From contig OZ037767.1 in assembly GCA_964035545.1 (NCBI GenBank), forward strand, positions 9,910,207 through 9,974,206: a stretch of 64,000 nt of DNA, in the 5' to 3' direction. The position numbers and the translations under genes are program-made. How positions within the stretch are numbered: position 1 is the stretch's first letter; the number at the start of each line of letters is the position of its first letter. The notes beneath the pieces are model-generated. The model was not told where the DNA came from and did no database searches. It saw only the letters and a list, made by a program, of their open reading frames with translations. Below are positions 10,105 to 23,936 of this stretch, piece after piece. Source of the stretch: Bugula neritina (taxonomy: Eukaryota; Bryozoa; Gymnolaemata; Cheilostomatida; Bugulidae).

Positions 10105-11700
10105 CAGGGCTGTCCAACAGGCGGCCCGCGGGCCGGATCCGGCCCTCCAGCTATATTTGTGTGGCCCCCCAAGGTATAGCAAGTTACAAATTTTTGTTTA
10201 TCAAATTTGCTAACTAGCCTGTAACAGCTGCACGTGGTATAGTTGAAAGCATCCCACTAAGAATTTCTATTAAAATGTAGTTTAAGTTCTTCTACAATAT
10301 TGTTCTGTGGGTGGCATACGTGTTGCCTACTTGTCATTGTTTAGCCTGAGATTAAACTACAACTAATAACAGCAAGCTAGTCATTATAGTCTGTTAGCTA
10401 GCAAGCCTGTGACTTATAGTAATGTAGACTTCTATATTATATTCTCATCTCTACGCGTTCACTGAAGTGTGAACTGATGCACAGTGCTTACTACTTAAAA
10501 AGAAATATACCATTTCCAGTATATAAATCCATAATTTATATAAAATCTAAAAGTCATTGCTTTTTTTCAGATATCATGTTTTCCTGCTAAGATATTTTAC
10601 TGGTGCTAAAAATCAACTTTTGAGGCATAATTAACCAAAAGTGTGCAGTTTTTTTTCTATAACTTTGCAAAAGAATGAAAAAATTCCAAAAATGTTGCAC
10701 TGAAAAAAAAAAGATTCACAACATAGTTTTTAAATTTTAATTCTAGTGGCCTACAATCAAATGAGATTGTTTTTACTGGTACTGAATTTGTACAGATATT
10801 TTTAAGACATTTAACCAGGACTGGCTATATAGAGACAAGACTTTTTTGAAAGTATAACTATGATCTCTTATTTTTATTGATTTTAATGTGAAAGATAAGT
10901 AGTTGAAGAATCTCTGACACACTTCACTTATGCAGTACTAAAATATTATTGTTTATTTGTTCGTTTTCATTTACATTCTCTTTTAAGGTTAGATGCCTAA
11001 ACAATTTTGTTTTCTAATGAATTTTGTGCGAGTATGTACTGAAATGATTTGCGATTTGTAATCCCCTTGACCTTTGACTGCTTGTTAGATGCTGCACTGC
11101 ACAGCATTATCACTGAGACAGCTTGAAGGTTTGAACTTCCAACTTTCAGTCAAATGAAATACACTAATCAGCACTTAGTCCAGCAACTAAGGGTTGCATG
11201 TTCTGATACGAAACTAGATATTAACAGAGTTGTTCAAAGCAAACAGTACTCACTGTGTACTCACAAGTGTTTCACTGATGGTTGTAAACTGTAACTATAC
11301 TGGTATGAGTACAGACTCTTAGCATTGGCGCATCTTGTTTAAATTTGCATGAGCAATCATGAATATATACTTTGTATGTATATATGTATAATTTTTTATG
11401 CACAAACATAAATGCATATATATAATTATTGATTATTAAAGTAATAAAAATGAAATGTTTCTTGTTTACCTATTTTAATTAAATGCATATATACGCACAT
11501 ACACACACATAAGTAATATATGTTATGATTTTAATAAACATGCAAAGCCTAGCCATCGCTTATAATTATAATACATATAGCCTGCAGATGTTTAATGAAT
11601 CTTGAAAATTGATTTTAAAAACAACAAAACATTTTGTGGCCCTCGGCCCAAGCTGAAACTTGCAGACTGGCCCTCGGTCTGAAAAGGTTGGACACCCCTG
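10105..11700. mobile_element. non-autonomous hAT-type element, 1.6 kb, with 8-bp target duplication
   Basis: The left terminus is CAGGGCTGTCCAAC and the right terminus, inverted, is CAGGGGTGTCCAAC: 13 of 14 bases match. The insertion is flanked by TTCTACAT at 10097-10104 and again at 11701-11708, a perfect 8-bp direct repeat. 8-bp duplications and CAGGG termini are typical of hAT transposons. Just inside the ends are GC-rich, CGGCCC-type subterminal sequences. The interior is AT-rich with no transposase-like ORF, so it would depend on a transposase supplied elsewhere. A shorter relative lies at about 49583-49931. Confidence 0.9.
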
Positions 11701-11708
11701 TTCTACAT

Positions 11709-13075
11709 GGTTAAATTGAAAGCAACTTTAAATGTAAAAATAATTATATTTTGTAATTGCTGTTGATATGAAAAAAGGCTGTAAATATTATTCAACACTT
11801 ATTAACATAATAATTTTACATGTTTTTCGCTTCTTGTTTGAACAGATATTTTGTTAATGAGTATTCATTAATTAAAGATGTTTATTATTAATATATTACT
11901 GTTTTTTGTCCCACACAAATTTATGAAAATTAGAATATTATTTCAGATAATTCATGTTAGTTATTGTAGCTATTAGCATTTTAGCAATCAATGCAACAGT
12001 TATATAGGTATATATAAGTATATTACTATATAATTATATGGCACCAAAATAGAAAACCTTTTGTATTGCATTATATTATTACATATGCAAGTTTTGTCCT
12101 CTTGAAAATTTATACTGTTGTAACTTTAATGTAAATAATGATATTTCTTGTATTTATGTTTTTTATTACCCTCAGTTGGTCATGTATTATATAGTCAACA
12201 CTGTTTAATATAGGTTTCATGGTTGGTAAGCAAGATTGGTCGCTGATTGATTCCTGGTTTAAATGTTAGAAATAATGATGAAATCCAACCTGTGCGCATC
12301 TCCGGCCTAGTGGTTTGTTCAGTGGTAAATAAGCATCAGACTCTACTTATGCACCAGAAATCACAACTGGTCATAAGTCTTGAGAACGTGAAGTGAATAT
12401 GACATAGATACCATTTTATATTTTTAACTAAACTAGCTCTTTTGAATTACAAGTATCTTTTTTCTCAGTTGGTAGGTATTTGGAAGATTAAAAGGAAATA
12501 ATATTCTATAAATCTGCCAATTATATTCATTCATAGTTATTGTGTACAGATAACTCCAGCTGGCTGCCAACCAGGGTAGTGCTTCAAAGTAATCAACTTT
12601 GTATAGAAGTCATCTGGCTAAATCAAACTGAGTTATTTGTATGGAGTCTTAGATGAATGCAGTCCAAATGGAGATATAGTAGTAAGAGGTGATATTATAT
12701 AAGTAGCAAACATAAAGCTAGAGCTTTACGAATAATTTTCAGCTTTAAGTGTTGCGATGAGCACTCGCCATACAAATAAATATCCACAAAATACAACAAT
12801 ATATATTATATTATTAAATACCAAGTTTCAAAAGAAAGTTTGCTGATTGGGAAAATATAATTCTACTGTAGCTACAATATCTTGGCAATCACTATGTTAG
12901 CTAGGATTTCAGCTGTCAACTCAAAGTAAAAGGTAAATAAAAAACTGAACTATCAAAAGCAAAACAATAATATCTACAAAAAAGCTAAAAGCAAATAATG
13001 CATAAACTGATGGGCAGCTAAAAAGCTCAGAAATAATCAACTTTGCTGAAAAAAATCAAAGCAATTGAAAAAAAG
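11709..13075. other. intergenic, 3' flank of coronin
   Basis: AT-rich sequence containing the coronin 3' UTR at its right end. No other coding or RNA feature was recognised. Confidence 0.55.
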
Positions 13076-16000
13076 TTAAGTTCGCAGATTTGAAGGGTTT
13101 GATCTGAAGAGAAAAAGTTCATTCTCTAAAGCTGCTATCTTTTTATCTTTGAGTTTACATTCTTGTCTCAATACTTTTAGCTCTTCACATTGTTTGAAGT
13201 ATGCTATGTGCAGCTGAAATTATACAAGTATATAAACATTTACAGTCATTTTTACTAAATATTTCAGTAAACTTTAGTTAGAAGAGTAATAAATAATGTA
13301 CCCAGGTATAACAACATTACTGTCAATATTCTGTTGTGATACAAAGCTTAATGCCTAAGTAGAGCTCCTTATCACTGATGAAACATAATAATAAAATAAT
13401 AATACAAATAATACCATTATTCAGCACTCAATTATCCGCACATTTATTTGTGGAATAGAATTACTAAATTCTTTTAATTTTTTGTATCAAATAAGTGGCA
13501 CCATTTGCTGTCTAAACCAATTAATCAGTAACATTGTTGTACTAAAAATAATAGTCAAGTTAAATCATTATTAATAATTTAAATATTCAAAGTTTCTGTT
13601 TGGTGGTTTATGCCAGATTCTTGTCTAAACTTCCTGTAGTGTTTCTGGAAGTATTAATTAATATTCCCAGAAGGCTACAAATCAATCTGACTCTCTCATT
13701 GCACTATAAAATGTACATTAATCTAAATTATCACTCACAAGTTTGCAGCTTTACTCAAAGAATATAGAACACACATCAACAACTACCCAAAAGTAGTAGA
13801 ATTATTATAGAAGATTGATAAATACATATTTATTTGAATTAGAACTGATTGATGACTCACCTGTTCATTGGAAAGTGACGGATTTTGTGAGGAGCTGTTG
13901 TTACCTGATGCATGGGGTGCTACTTGTGCAACTACCGCAGTGGCAGTCTAAAACATCAAACTTTCAACATAAAAACCTACAAACTGGGAAACCTGCATGA
14001 GTAATGTGTACATGAAAATGACATTGTTATCTAATTTTATAAACTCTAAACAACAGATTTTAATGTCCAGAGCCTAATTGGACCCACAATTAATTATACC
14101 TCAAATGTAAATTCGGGTCAAAAGAAAGATTTGCTAAAAAGTGATATATTTACAAGATACTAGGTATATATGTTGATTTTTAATTGAAAAATGTCAACAT
14201 GAAAGGATTGTCTTCTCTAATGATTATAAAACGAGAATACTTTGCAAAAGCTCCGAGTTGTTTAAAAAACAATTTCCAAAAACTTTGATGTGTGCAAACA
14301 GTTTTTTGAAATTACATTAACATGACAAATCCCTTCGTGCGGAAATTTAAACAAAAACTCAAAGTGCTAGAAAACCAACTGCAGGCCGAACTTAATTAAA
14401 AAGGTCCTGCATAGTGCACATCTAAGCTTAGGTTTGATAGTGAACCAACATTTTTAGAATGTTTGACTCCCTTAACGGAAAGGTAGCAGTAATATCTGAG
14501 TCATACCAAAAAAATATTAAAACAAAATTCACTGTACATTATTACATAATTTTAACAAAAGATCAGCACAGATAACAGCTAAACTTACAGATTTACTGTC
14601 TTTGATTGTCTGACCAAGTCCTGGTTGACCAATTTTGCTGCTCCTCATAATATGATCACGCCTGAAGGTCGTATGATGGTCACCATCAGCACCTCTGACA
14701 TTCCCAACTGACGCTGACAGCTGTTGTGTCTTGCTGCTTTGTGAGGACGGCTGAAGTCTAACCGGAAAGATAGGCTCTATAGTGTCAGCTACTAGCGTCA
14801 GATTAACGTTTAAAAATAACTAGGTTTTCTAATTAATAGACTGCAGGCACGAACTAAAGTAATGAAAAGTAAGTCTGGCTCAACAGACCACCCCACCAAA
14901 AGCACTGCGTTTCAATAACTCCGAATTATATGAATGAATGCTTTTAAGGATAAATTTGTGGTTGGTTGTGATTTCATTGGATACAACTGTTTCCAAACGT
15001 GGAATTAAAAAATCATTGGCGTAATCCGAAGCTTGGAAATATAATGCTTGTGTCATACCTAATTGAAGATAGCTGTCCATGGAGTGACTGATGGCGTGGA
15101 CGCATGTATTCGTCTGCAGATTCATTGTGTAGATTTTCTTGTAAGTTTGCTGAATTTGTGTGTTCCTGCGCAGCATATTCTTTTGAAGGGAAAACATTGC
15201 TTTTTAGTTGAGAAAATTGATGTGAATGCTCTGATTTCTAAAAAGAAACAATGTATACTGCATTAACAGTAATACAGAAAATACTAGATAATTACAAACA
15301 ACAAGTCAGGTGCAAACAGTACTGTGTCCAACTGAAGCTTATACCTGACAGACATGATAGAAAAATCAGTTAAAAAAACCCATTAAAAACAAGTGAAATA
15401 AACTGCATTAGCAGTTAGATAAACAAACATAAAAAACCATAATTCTGGGAACTACGCTGCTTATACACAGCAACAGTTACTAAAAAACTAACATTAAATG
15501 TTGAGTAAAGTTTGCTGTTGGTTCAGACAAGATAGATAGTACAGTTTAATAAAGTAATTTAATTTGAAAAACACCATAAGTAGACATTAAGACTGCAGTT
15601 CATAGTAACATGCAATTGAAACAGTCATAATAGTTTGGACAAATAATTAATGTATTTCATCAATGTGACAAAAGCCTATCATCTGTCAAAGTATGGGACA
15701 AAACTAAAACTTGGTCATATTTATGGCTAATAAATAATAAATATCTAGACTTTGGTTTATTAGTTACAAAAACAAATAACAAATGTAAAAAATGCATTGG
15801 CAAGCTTTTCAATTGGTAGTCACTATTCAATAAGCTAACCACTAACCTGCTTAGGAGAGTTTGGAATCATGACTTTACCAGTGTCAGTACAGAGTTTATG
15901 AATATTATACAGAGAAGATGGAACGTTCTTCACATTAGGTTCTACTTGCAACTTCTGAACAGGCCTCACCTGCAGAAAATCATCAACACACTTATGCAAG

Positions 16001-19000
16001 CCCAAAGTAAAATCCGTCGTTTAGAAAGAAATTCATCATGTTTTAAAGCCTGGCAGTCCACAGACAATAACAGTACATGTAAAACACTACCAAAACATCC
16101 CCTTAGCACACATTTAATCTTAAGCAATGCAATTAAATTTTAATCACAGCAACTTAGTTTTGTTTTATTCTTTGAAGCAGAACTGCTGTTAGAAAGCAAA
16201 GATATGGTTCCAGAAAAACAGTAAATAAACTACACAATGGCTGTTGTAATAGTAATAGAAAAAGATAAATAATAGATAGCAACAGAAAAGAATTATTATT
16301 TATTATAAAATACTTCTCTTTGATATTATTGGCTATATTTACTGGATAGTTCATTAAGAATACTAGTTCAACAACATAGCTAGATGAGAAAATAGGGATA
16401 CCAACCACTTGAGTACGCTGAAGAGATTTAGTGAAAGTACGAAGGACACCAACTCGTGACACACTACCACTCCGTCTCTTCTCGATCAACTCCTGAAAAA
16501 ACAAACAGCTATTTGGTTGGTTGGTTTATTATCTACCAAGTTGGGCATAACACGGCATTTATTTTTAAGCCTACGTTAAATTACAGAGTAGAACCTATCT
16601 AATATAAACCAAACCAAAAACTATTAAAGCATAAATAAGTTACTAGATTTAGCCAAACCTGAGAAGATAAAGCCCATTTTAGTGCAATGATTTGAGTTTA
16701 AGTTAAAGGGAGCAGACGTGGTCTAATGGTTGAAGCACCGACTTAGTAATCACAAGGTCAGTGGTTCGATACCCAGTAAAGGTCATTGATAATGTCAGGA
16801 AGAGTATTCAGTCATAATTGTTCTTTGCATTAATAGAGAAAAAGTTCTTAACAAAAACTCTTTCAACCAGAAGTTCTTACAGGGATGACTAGTTATTATA
16901 AACATGAGTTTTGTTTAAGTTAATTATTATTATTACCAGCTAAATAACAGATAACTGACCATTGACAATGATATTTGTTTGTTTCAAGCAGTATATGCAT
17001 GCAAAGAAAAAATAATTTATTAATGTTATTTAACTGATAATGCAAAACTCAAACTAAATGAAGCAAGTTTACAGATGTTTACCTCTTTTCTTATAATATA
17101 TACCAAGCAGTGAACATAAACTGAACAAGAGCATACCTTAACAGAGATGGTCACAGGGTCCTTGTCTATCCCAGAACTCCACTCAGTTGAGCTGAGAGCA
17201 GGATTTATATCTAAAGTGGGTGGATAAACATCCTCACAAAACTCTCCTGTCTACAAAGTGTTACATATTGACCACCTGTTTGTTACACCATGATGCATAT
17301 ACAAGTTGCACTAGATGTATTTTGCTATCGGCTATCATTTACTATTATAAAGAATCCCTGACACGCTTCACTTATGCAGTATTAAAATACTCATATATAC
17401 TATCTTAACTATCATCTACTGACTGTTGCATGCCCAAAAAATGTTGTTTTATAATAAAAATTTTGCCAAAGTGTCTTAAAATTAATTTGGGATCCGGATT
17501 GCTTGCTGGTGCTATTTCCAGTTAGTTTTAAAGCCTGTGGTATCATAAAACTAATATAAATTATTGCTAACTTTCATTGCATGCTATGCTTAGCTGCTAA
17601 AACACACAGCCTCATCGAATGCTGGCTCAAAATTTCAAAGTTCAAACTTTTAAGCTAGCTGAGTGATTAAGGTGTTAGACGCTGGAAGACTTTCACTGAA
17701 TCAGGTAACTCACCCTTCTTGGTACTATCATAGGCAAAGGCTCAATCAATCTCTTAGCAGTGTGCAACTTGTAAAACCTGGCAACTTCAAATTTAGAGAA
17801 ATTTATTCCTCTTTTTGGCATCTGGCCAAGTCCTCTCTGAGGGTCTGAGGACATGTATTGGTTAAGAAATACAGGAGCAGTTCCAGACACATCATAGTAT
17901 CGTATGTTACCATCACCCTGTAAGAATATCATTAGTACACAACTATTCACAATACACCGTTGTGACAACGCTACATTAGTTGTAAGCATTGAAGTTGTGA
18001 GCATAAAATTGTAATAATGGTAAGAGTAAAGCAGTTGTAGGAGTGATAGTGACAGCTTTTTTAAAATCATAGGTGTGGATATGGAAACTCTATAAAACAG
18101 CATTTCTTACATGTTAGCAGGTACAAATTATTTCAGTACTTTTTCATAAAAGAAATACAGTTGTTTTGGTTTAAATCATTAAAATTATGTTACTCTTTCA
18201 ATACTCTAGTACTAGGATTTATTGCTATTAGCTATTCCATGCTACCATTTGGTTATCAGCAATGTGAAAGTTGAATAGTAAAAAAACCGTCTCTTTTGTC
18301 ATCATAAAAACTGAGCCTAAAATAGTGACAGCATTTCTACTCTCCGAATAAAGTTACATCTCTAGCACTACATTACAGGATAGCTTCTAAAATAACCTTA
18401 AACCTAAGACAAAAACACTTCACAGTTCTTAGAATCTTAGTTACTATCCATTATAGAACTCTGGGAGTTATGGATTTTTATTGGCTCAAAACAAGAACAA
18501 TAAGTATAGTTTAAAAACTTTAAGCTCACCAAATGGTAGAAAAAAATTCAAATACATGTAACATGTACAGAATAGTTGAAGTTTACCAACAGCACATACC
18601 TTTCCGGCTATATATATTAAGTTTATATCCGGGTCATAGTATGGCAAAAGAACCCCACAAGACTGGTCAACTGTGTCTCTATATGTTGGCTTTGACAAAT
18701 CTGCCTACAAGTAGAAGCTACAACTTAACATCCTACAGGATTATATATTATTTTAGTTAACAAAAACTAGAAAACTAGTTGTTATAATATATTAATAACA
18801 CAAGCATAATTTCTTCTAAGAAAATTTCCACTTGGCGATTTTCTGGATCACGAAATAATTGGAGTTTTTTTGCTGATTTCTGGGAAAATATATTTATAAA
18901 CACCATAACTACATAACACATTCAGGGAAGACCCATTTGCTCTGGGACTGTGGTTACATATTGCTCAGCCAACAGGTGAATATCTAAGAAGTAATATTTT

Positions 19001-22000
19001 AATAAAACACAAAATAAGAGAAAGAAAATTTAAATCTTAAAATTATAAGCAAATAGTAATTGGTTTTACAGGGAGAAGCCATTGTGTAGGAGTTAGAGAG
19101 CTGGCTAAGTAAGCATAATATCTGTGGTTCTATCCCCAGTAAAAGTCATTAGTGATGTTAGGAAGAGTATTCAGTCATTTTCTATTCTAACTTTCGGGTG
19201 GTTTTTAGAATTTTCAAGATCAGCTTCACTTGTTCAGACTCTCAACTGTTTAACTTCTTATAATATTATGTTTACATCTAATTTAGGAAATTAAACAACA
19301 GTCTGAACTACTCAAGTTGAACTTTACCTTTACATCAGCTACTCAACAAAGACTGTTGCCAACACTTGAGGTTTCAGCGACACCCAAATCAATAATTATA
19401 ATAGTAGTTGTTCTAATGACATTTACCATATACTACATGATGTTTCATAATTTATCAATCTTCCACTTTTAGGTCATTACCTCTTTATAATAACTAGTTT
19501 CAGGAGCAAAGCAAAATTCCAATTCACAAGTAAACATTGTTGATACAGTCTACTGTTGACATTGTTTATATAATATGACAAATATTATTATTATTTTAAA
19601 TTAAAACTGTATTCAATACCAGCAATATGTAAGTATTCATTTTCATTTATACCAAGATTGATAGTCCATTATTATTATTATGAATCATGAAGACTGAGTT
19701 TTACTTTAAGTTAGTATAATGATCTAAAAATGATCTAAAGAGAATTTTTAACAACTTTTAAGTATTACTAATCATGCATTATATATCATTCTTTTAATTA
19801 ACTTATATTGGAGTTATTTAAGAGTACTATAATTCCAGTAAAATTATTATTGATTAACAAAATTATTATCACCATCAATTACTTATATTAATTCCAAAAC
19901 GAAGTTGATTATTTTAACCCATCAAATGGTGAAGTATTATTAATCATTAAAATGACATAAATAATGATATTTATGATTACTGCAATGCATAACATAACTG
20001 TAAAAACTTCTGCTTTCTTTCCAATAAAATGATTGAATACTGTAAACAGAAAGTTTAACTAAAAATTAAACTTGAAAAAAATCATAATAAAACTTACTGC
20101 ATTCCACATAGCAATTTCCCGGCTACCAGTGTTAGAGAATCCAGTTGAAAATATGCGATTATTTTTCAAAAAAACAACTTTGCATGACTTCATCCCATGG
20201 TGACTGAACCCTTCCTAAAATAGTATGCATTTAATTACAGGCTAACCCAAAACTTATCTAATATTTATTATACTTTACTTTACATATCTCTTCGTTTTAT
20301 TCACTTAGGAGCAGTAGTAGAAAAATTGAGATAGCCAAGCTCTTTAATTTTATTATTAAATTTTGGGTTGAGACGCTGGTTGAAATTCTTTTGAGAATAT
20401 AACTTCTTTTGCTAGATTTTTAATCTAGAACACAGGCTTTTCCCAATTTCTCAATCACTGCACCTACCTAATTTTATTATGGGTACCTCAAACAGATGCT
20501 TATAAAAAAATTGTGCAAAAACTAATTACAAAGAGGTCCTAAGACCAAAATGATTAATAGTAGATATTAGGACTTCCACAGTCTACAACTATTGAAATAA
20601 ATACTACATATTAGTTGTAATATGAAACTTTTAAAGTATTTGGAACAGTCAAACCTAAAGATAGTATGATATAACATTTGACAGATAGTTATTTGACCTT
20701 TTCAACTTGGGACCTGCAGATTTTACTTGGCACTTTCATTGAGGTAAGTTTAGAGTTGTAGAAATTTGAAACTAGCCATTAGTAAAATCTTGAAGATAAA
20801 GTGCAAGCTAGGAATCAGTTTAGCTCAGTAATAAAACGTCTCAACTGTGTGTTCTGTGTGTTTCAACTGAATCACTACAAGCTTTTGCTCCAAGAAACTG
20901 CAAGCTGCTAATGAGATACTCTTTGTACATGGAGGTAGTTTGTGAGGTCACATGATCTAGTACCTGTAGAACTGCACCAGATCTGGGGTTTATGACTCGG
21001 AGTTTTCTGTCCTTACAGCTAGTGGCAAACAGACTTCCGTTGTAGTTCCAAGATATGGAAAAGACTGTATTACTGTGGCAGGAGATGACGTTTAGTGGTT
21101 GACTCAAACCCACGTCCCAAACAATACACTGAAATAAAAAAAATTCAACTAAACTATTTCCAGGCTTGACTTTCAACGGAACCGCTTCCATTATAAGCAG
21201 ATATTCCACATAAGGTGCAGTAGTAGAGAAATTTCAATAGCCTAAGTTCTTTAATTTCGGTTTTGCACACATTTTTATTTCAAAACACAGGCTTTTCTCT
21301 GTCTCCATTACTGCACCTACTCCATAATTATTCCAATGGTTTTAGTTTAACAATCTAGTAGTCAAAGTTAGGGAGTATGCAGGGGCGCCCTGTACCCCAC
21401 CGTGTATTGCTTGTTAGCTGAATGGTGCCGTGGTTGTGCATAGAATAGTCCAAAACTACTGCTAGTCTTTTCTTTAAAGCTAACGAATTTGAAGAAAGTT
21501 TTTCAATAATAGCATTGATTTTGAGGGCGTGTTTTGGTGAGAACTTTTGATATTCCATTCAACTGATTGTACATTGCATACGAAAGGGCTACTAGTATAC
21601 TCAAAAACCTACATAATACAAAAATACAGCTGGCAACTCTTGTTGTTTTCAGAAATATGAAAATGGTAGCATGTTTGTTCTACACACTACAGTAAGAGTT
21701 CTAGTTACAAATGCAGGAGTATGATAAAGACAAGACGAAACTCTGAATAAGATATCACGCTAGAATATTCTAGAAGATTTTAATATATCACATGTTGTTG
21801 TGGAAGTACAAACCAACTGCCGTACTCAACACTAACCCTGTAATCAAAGGCACAGCTAAGTAGTACATTCTCAGCACTTGGATGCCACTCGATATAGGTC
21901 ACTTTTCTAGCATGACCTCGCAGTTCAAACACACATCTAGTCATGTTAGTACACAATCCTATCTCAGGAATTTCCCATACTTTGATCTGCAAGCAAAACA

Positions 22001-23936
22001 AACAAAGAGTTCTGCAAAAAACAGTACATAACGAAGTAGTCGACAATTACTAAAAACCAATCAGTGTATAGTTTGCAATCTCCTCAATAGTTAAAAATAT
22101 AATCCACAGATTTGGAGATACCAGGAATGACAGAATTTTAGAATGAGTATATTTTATACTGCATACTGTCATATCATCTGAGGCAGAAGCAATAACATGG
22201 TCGTCAAACGGGTTCCACTTGAGATCATTGATGGGTCCAGTGTGTCCACAGATCTTTGGTGCATTGACATCAACTCTTCCAAGCTGAAACAACACTCAAA
22301 TACATCAGGGAATGATTCTGGCAGACAAAGTAACACTGAAAGCAGAATTGCTACTAAATTTTAATAAAAGCAATGGCAAATGTTGTAAGATTCACACCGC
22401 CACCAAGATTACTAATACTACCAGTACCACATTGAGTACTATCACTAGCACAACCGCCATATCTACCACTACTAAGAGTGTCGGGAGGAGCATTTGGGGA
22501 GTATCAGTTGTAGCAGCAAACATCTTAGATAATGTACGAAATTTTAATAATCTAAACTGTTGAAAATTTACAGAAATCAACTTTTTTTAAAACAAAATAG
22601 AATCTTAGCAATTCAGTGGTGGAAGTGCATCATTTGTGATCAGAAAAGCTGCCCTCCATATTGTCATTGTCATAGTATGCTCTTTAATAAGCTGAATTAA
22701 TGTCAAAATAACCCATTCTCAAGTACCAATCAGTCATTTAATCAGAGTCATTGAATTACAACAAAAACAATTACTTCAAATTTAAAATAGATCTAAATTA
22801 CCACTTTCAGTTTCACATTACTTGGCTACTCACTCTCACCAGGATCAAAACTAACAACACACGTTGCCATGGTGATAGAAATGCTACTTGGGCTAGTGCA
22901 ATCGATTTGAATTCATGACTGAGTCAGTTTATTTTTACAGTGACTAGTTGAGTGATTGTTACAATACTGTTTATAGTTACATTATAATGACAGTTTGTTA
23001 TAAATATTGCATCACAGTTAGCTTGTGGAGTTATTCAAATTTTGTCATTTCTACATATTATTTCCTTCTTTAGACCAAGCATTCCCACACATCTATCTGT
23101 AAACAACTGTCATAGTTGACCTAAATGTCCAGGCAGAGCATACTAATATATCACTCTGAAATGGCACAGGTAATAATGGCACAGGTAATGATGGCACGAA
23201 TGGCAATGTAGGTAAAAATGGCACATTTTCAATATATAGGTTTGGGGGTTGAGAAAATTTAACATCAGTGTACCAGTTTTACCTACTTGTCCATTTGTGC
23301 CATAATTACCTGTGCCATTTTTACCTAAAACCCTTTAAAATTGTACCACACCAGCACACCTAAACGAGAGCAACTCAAGACAGAGAACAAAACATACCAC
23401 GGCAGCTCCTGAAATAAGGCATAACAAGGTTATGCAGTGCAAATCAAAACCTGTTACTGTTGCTTTACTGGCCATTTTTATATCCAAAATTCAAATACCA
23501 AAAATCCATCACACATATACAGATTCTCAATAAGATTCTACATTATACATTATTAAATCTCTTGATGCAGCACAACATATGATAACACTGAATGCTGGAT
23601 TGGGATGTGTCTACAAACACTGCCTTCAGAGACCCCAAACTTTGTGCTGCATCTAGCTATCCCCATATTATTATGCTCACGTAACAAAGCCATAGTATGC
23701 TGCGTATGGGATGGTAAGTGTGAAATAGTAGATGAACTTACCTGATTGACGGAGTGGACTAGGAATGCTCCACCACCCACCCCATCCAGCACCACAGCCA
23801 GAAACTTGGGGTTGACTGCTGCAAAGTTGCTGTCGTGTGCATTCTTAGTTATGGGGATGTTTTCATAGCAACTGTCTTTCCTGGTAGACTGGCCAAAGAC
23901 ATGCCGAAACTTATTAGTTGTGATTTTCAAAGGCAT
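13076..23936 (-). CDS. CORO: coronin, WD40 actin-binding protein
   Basis: Coronins bind F-actin and regulate Arp2/3 and cofilin at the cell cortex. Coding exons, in gene order: 23742-23936, 22167-22283, 21837-21986, 20964-21128, 20098-20214, 18600-18704, 17714-17917, 17137-17241, 16406-16492, 15847-15969, 15059-15237, 14589-14757, 13861-13947, 13076-13213. Phases agree throughout and the total is about 646 aa. Motifs: KFRHVFGQ at residue 9 (conserved basic coronin start), FAAVNPKFLAVVL, GRVDVNAPKICGHTGPI, SASDDMT, IKVWEIPE, RGHARKVTYIEWHPSAENVL, SISWNYNGSLFATSCKDRKLRVI, GVLLPYYDPDINLIY, GDGNIRYYDV, DPQRGLGQMPKRGINF. These build the 7-bladed propeller and its C-terminal extension. After about 200 residues of Ser/Gln-rich linker comes a short coiled coil (QCEELKVLRQECKLKDKK). 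The length exceeds the usual 450-500 aa because of the linker. The start ATG directly follows a TTGTAG, so a 5' UTR intron is likely. Confidence 0.93.
16708..16893 (+). mobile_element. tRNA-derived SINE (family 1), nearly full copy in coronin intron
   Basis: It has an A box (TGGTCTAATGG) and, about 40 bp on, a B box (GGTTCGATACC), both fitting the internal pol III promoter. These are followed by the family core AATGTCAGGAAGAGTATTCA and a 3' part ending ACAGGGATGACTA. Related copies lie at 19071, 32208, 48633, 57160 and 61503. Confidence 0.85.
19071..19183 (+). mobile_element. tRNA-derived SINE (family 1), degraded copy
   Basis: Degenerate A and B boxes (B box GGTTCTATCCC), then GATGTTAGGAAGAGTATTCA as in the other copies. 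The 3' part is lost. Lies in a coronin intron. Confidence 0.75.
20306..20470. mobile_element. MITE of the TAGG family (copy 1)
   Basis: About 165 bp with imperfect inverted ends: left TAGGAGCAGTAGTAG then AAAAATTGAG; right end inverted TAGGTAGGTGCAGTGATTGAG. The interior is TTTAATTTT-rich with AACACAGGCTTTT near the right end. The same structure occurs at 21211, 41257 and 47749. Lies in a coronin intron. Confidence 0.7.
21211..21321. mobile_element. MITE of the TAGG family (copy 2, short)
   Basis: Left AAGGTGCAGTAGTAGAGAAA, right CATTACTGCACCTACT, sharing TAAGTTCTTTAATTT and AACACAGGCTTTTCTC with copy 1. About 110 bp, in a coronin intron. Confidence 0.7.
23158..23332. mobile_element. inverted-repeat (foldback or MITE-like) element in coronin intron 1
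   Basis: The left arm contains ATGGCACAGGTAA twice, then GTAGGTAAAAATGGCAC. The right arm is the inverse: CTACTTGTCCATTTGTGCC then TTACCTGTGCCATTTTTACC. The arms are about 60 bp and roughly 80 percent matched, with a spacer of about 50 bp. Confidence 0.65.

Noticed and set aside
14880-15197. 105-residue minus-strand open frame as a separate gene
   Set aside because: It is a shifted frame overlapping a coronin exon (15059-15237) whose correct frame joins both neighbours by phase.
17640-17700. tRNA-Leu-like segment (GATTAAGGTGTTAGACG)
   Set aside because: Only a partial head with no B box at the proper spacing; too short to call a SINE or tRNA.
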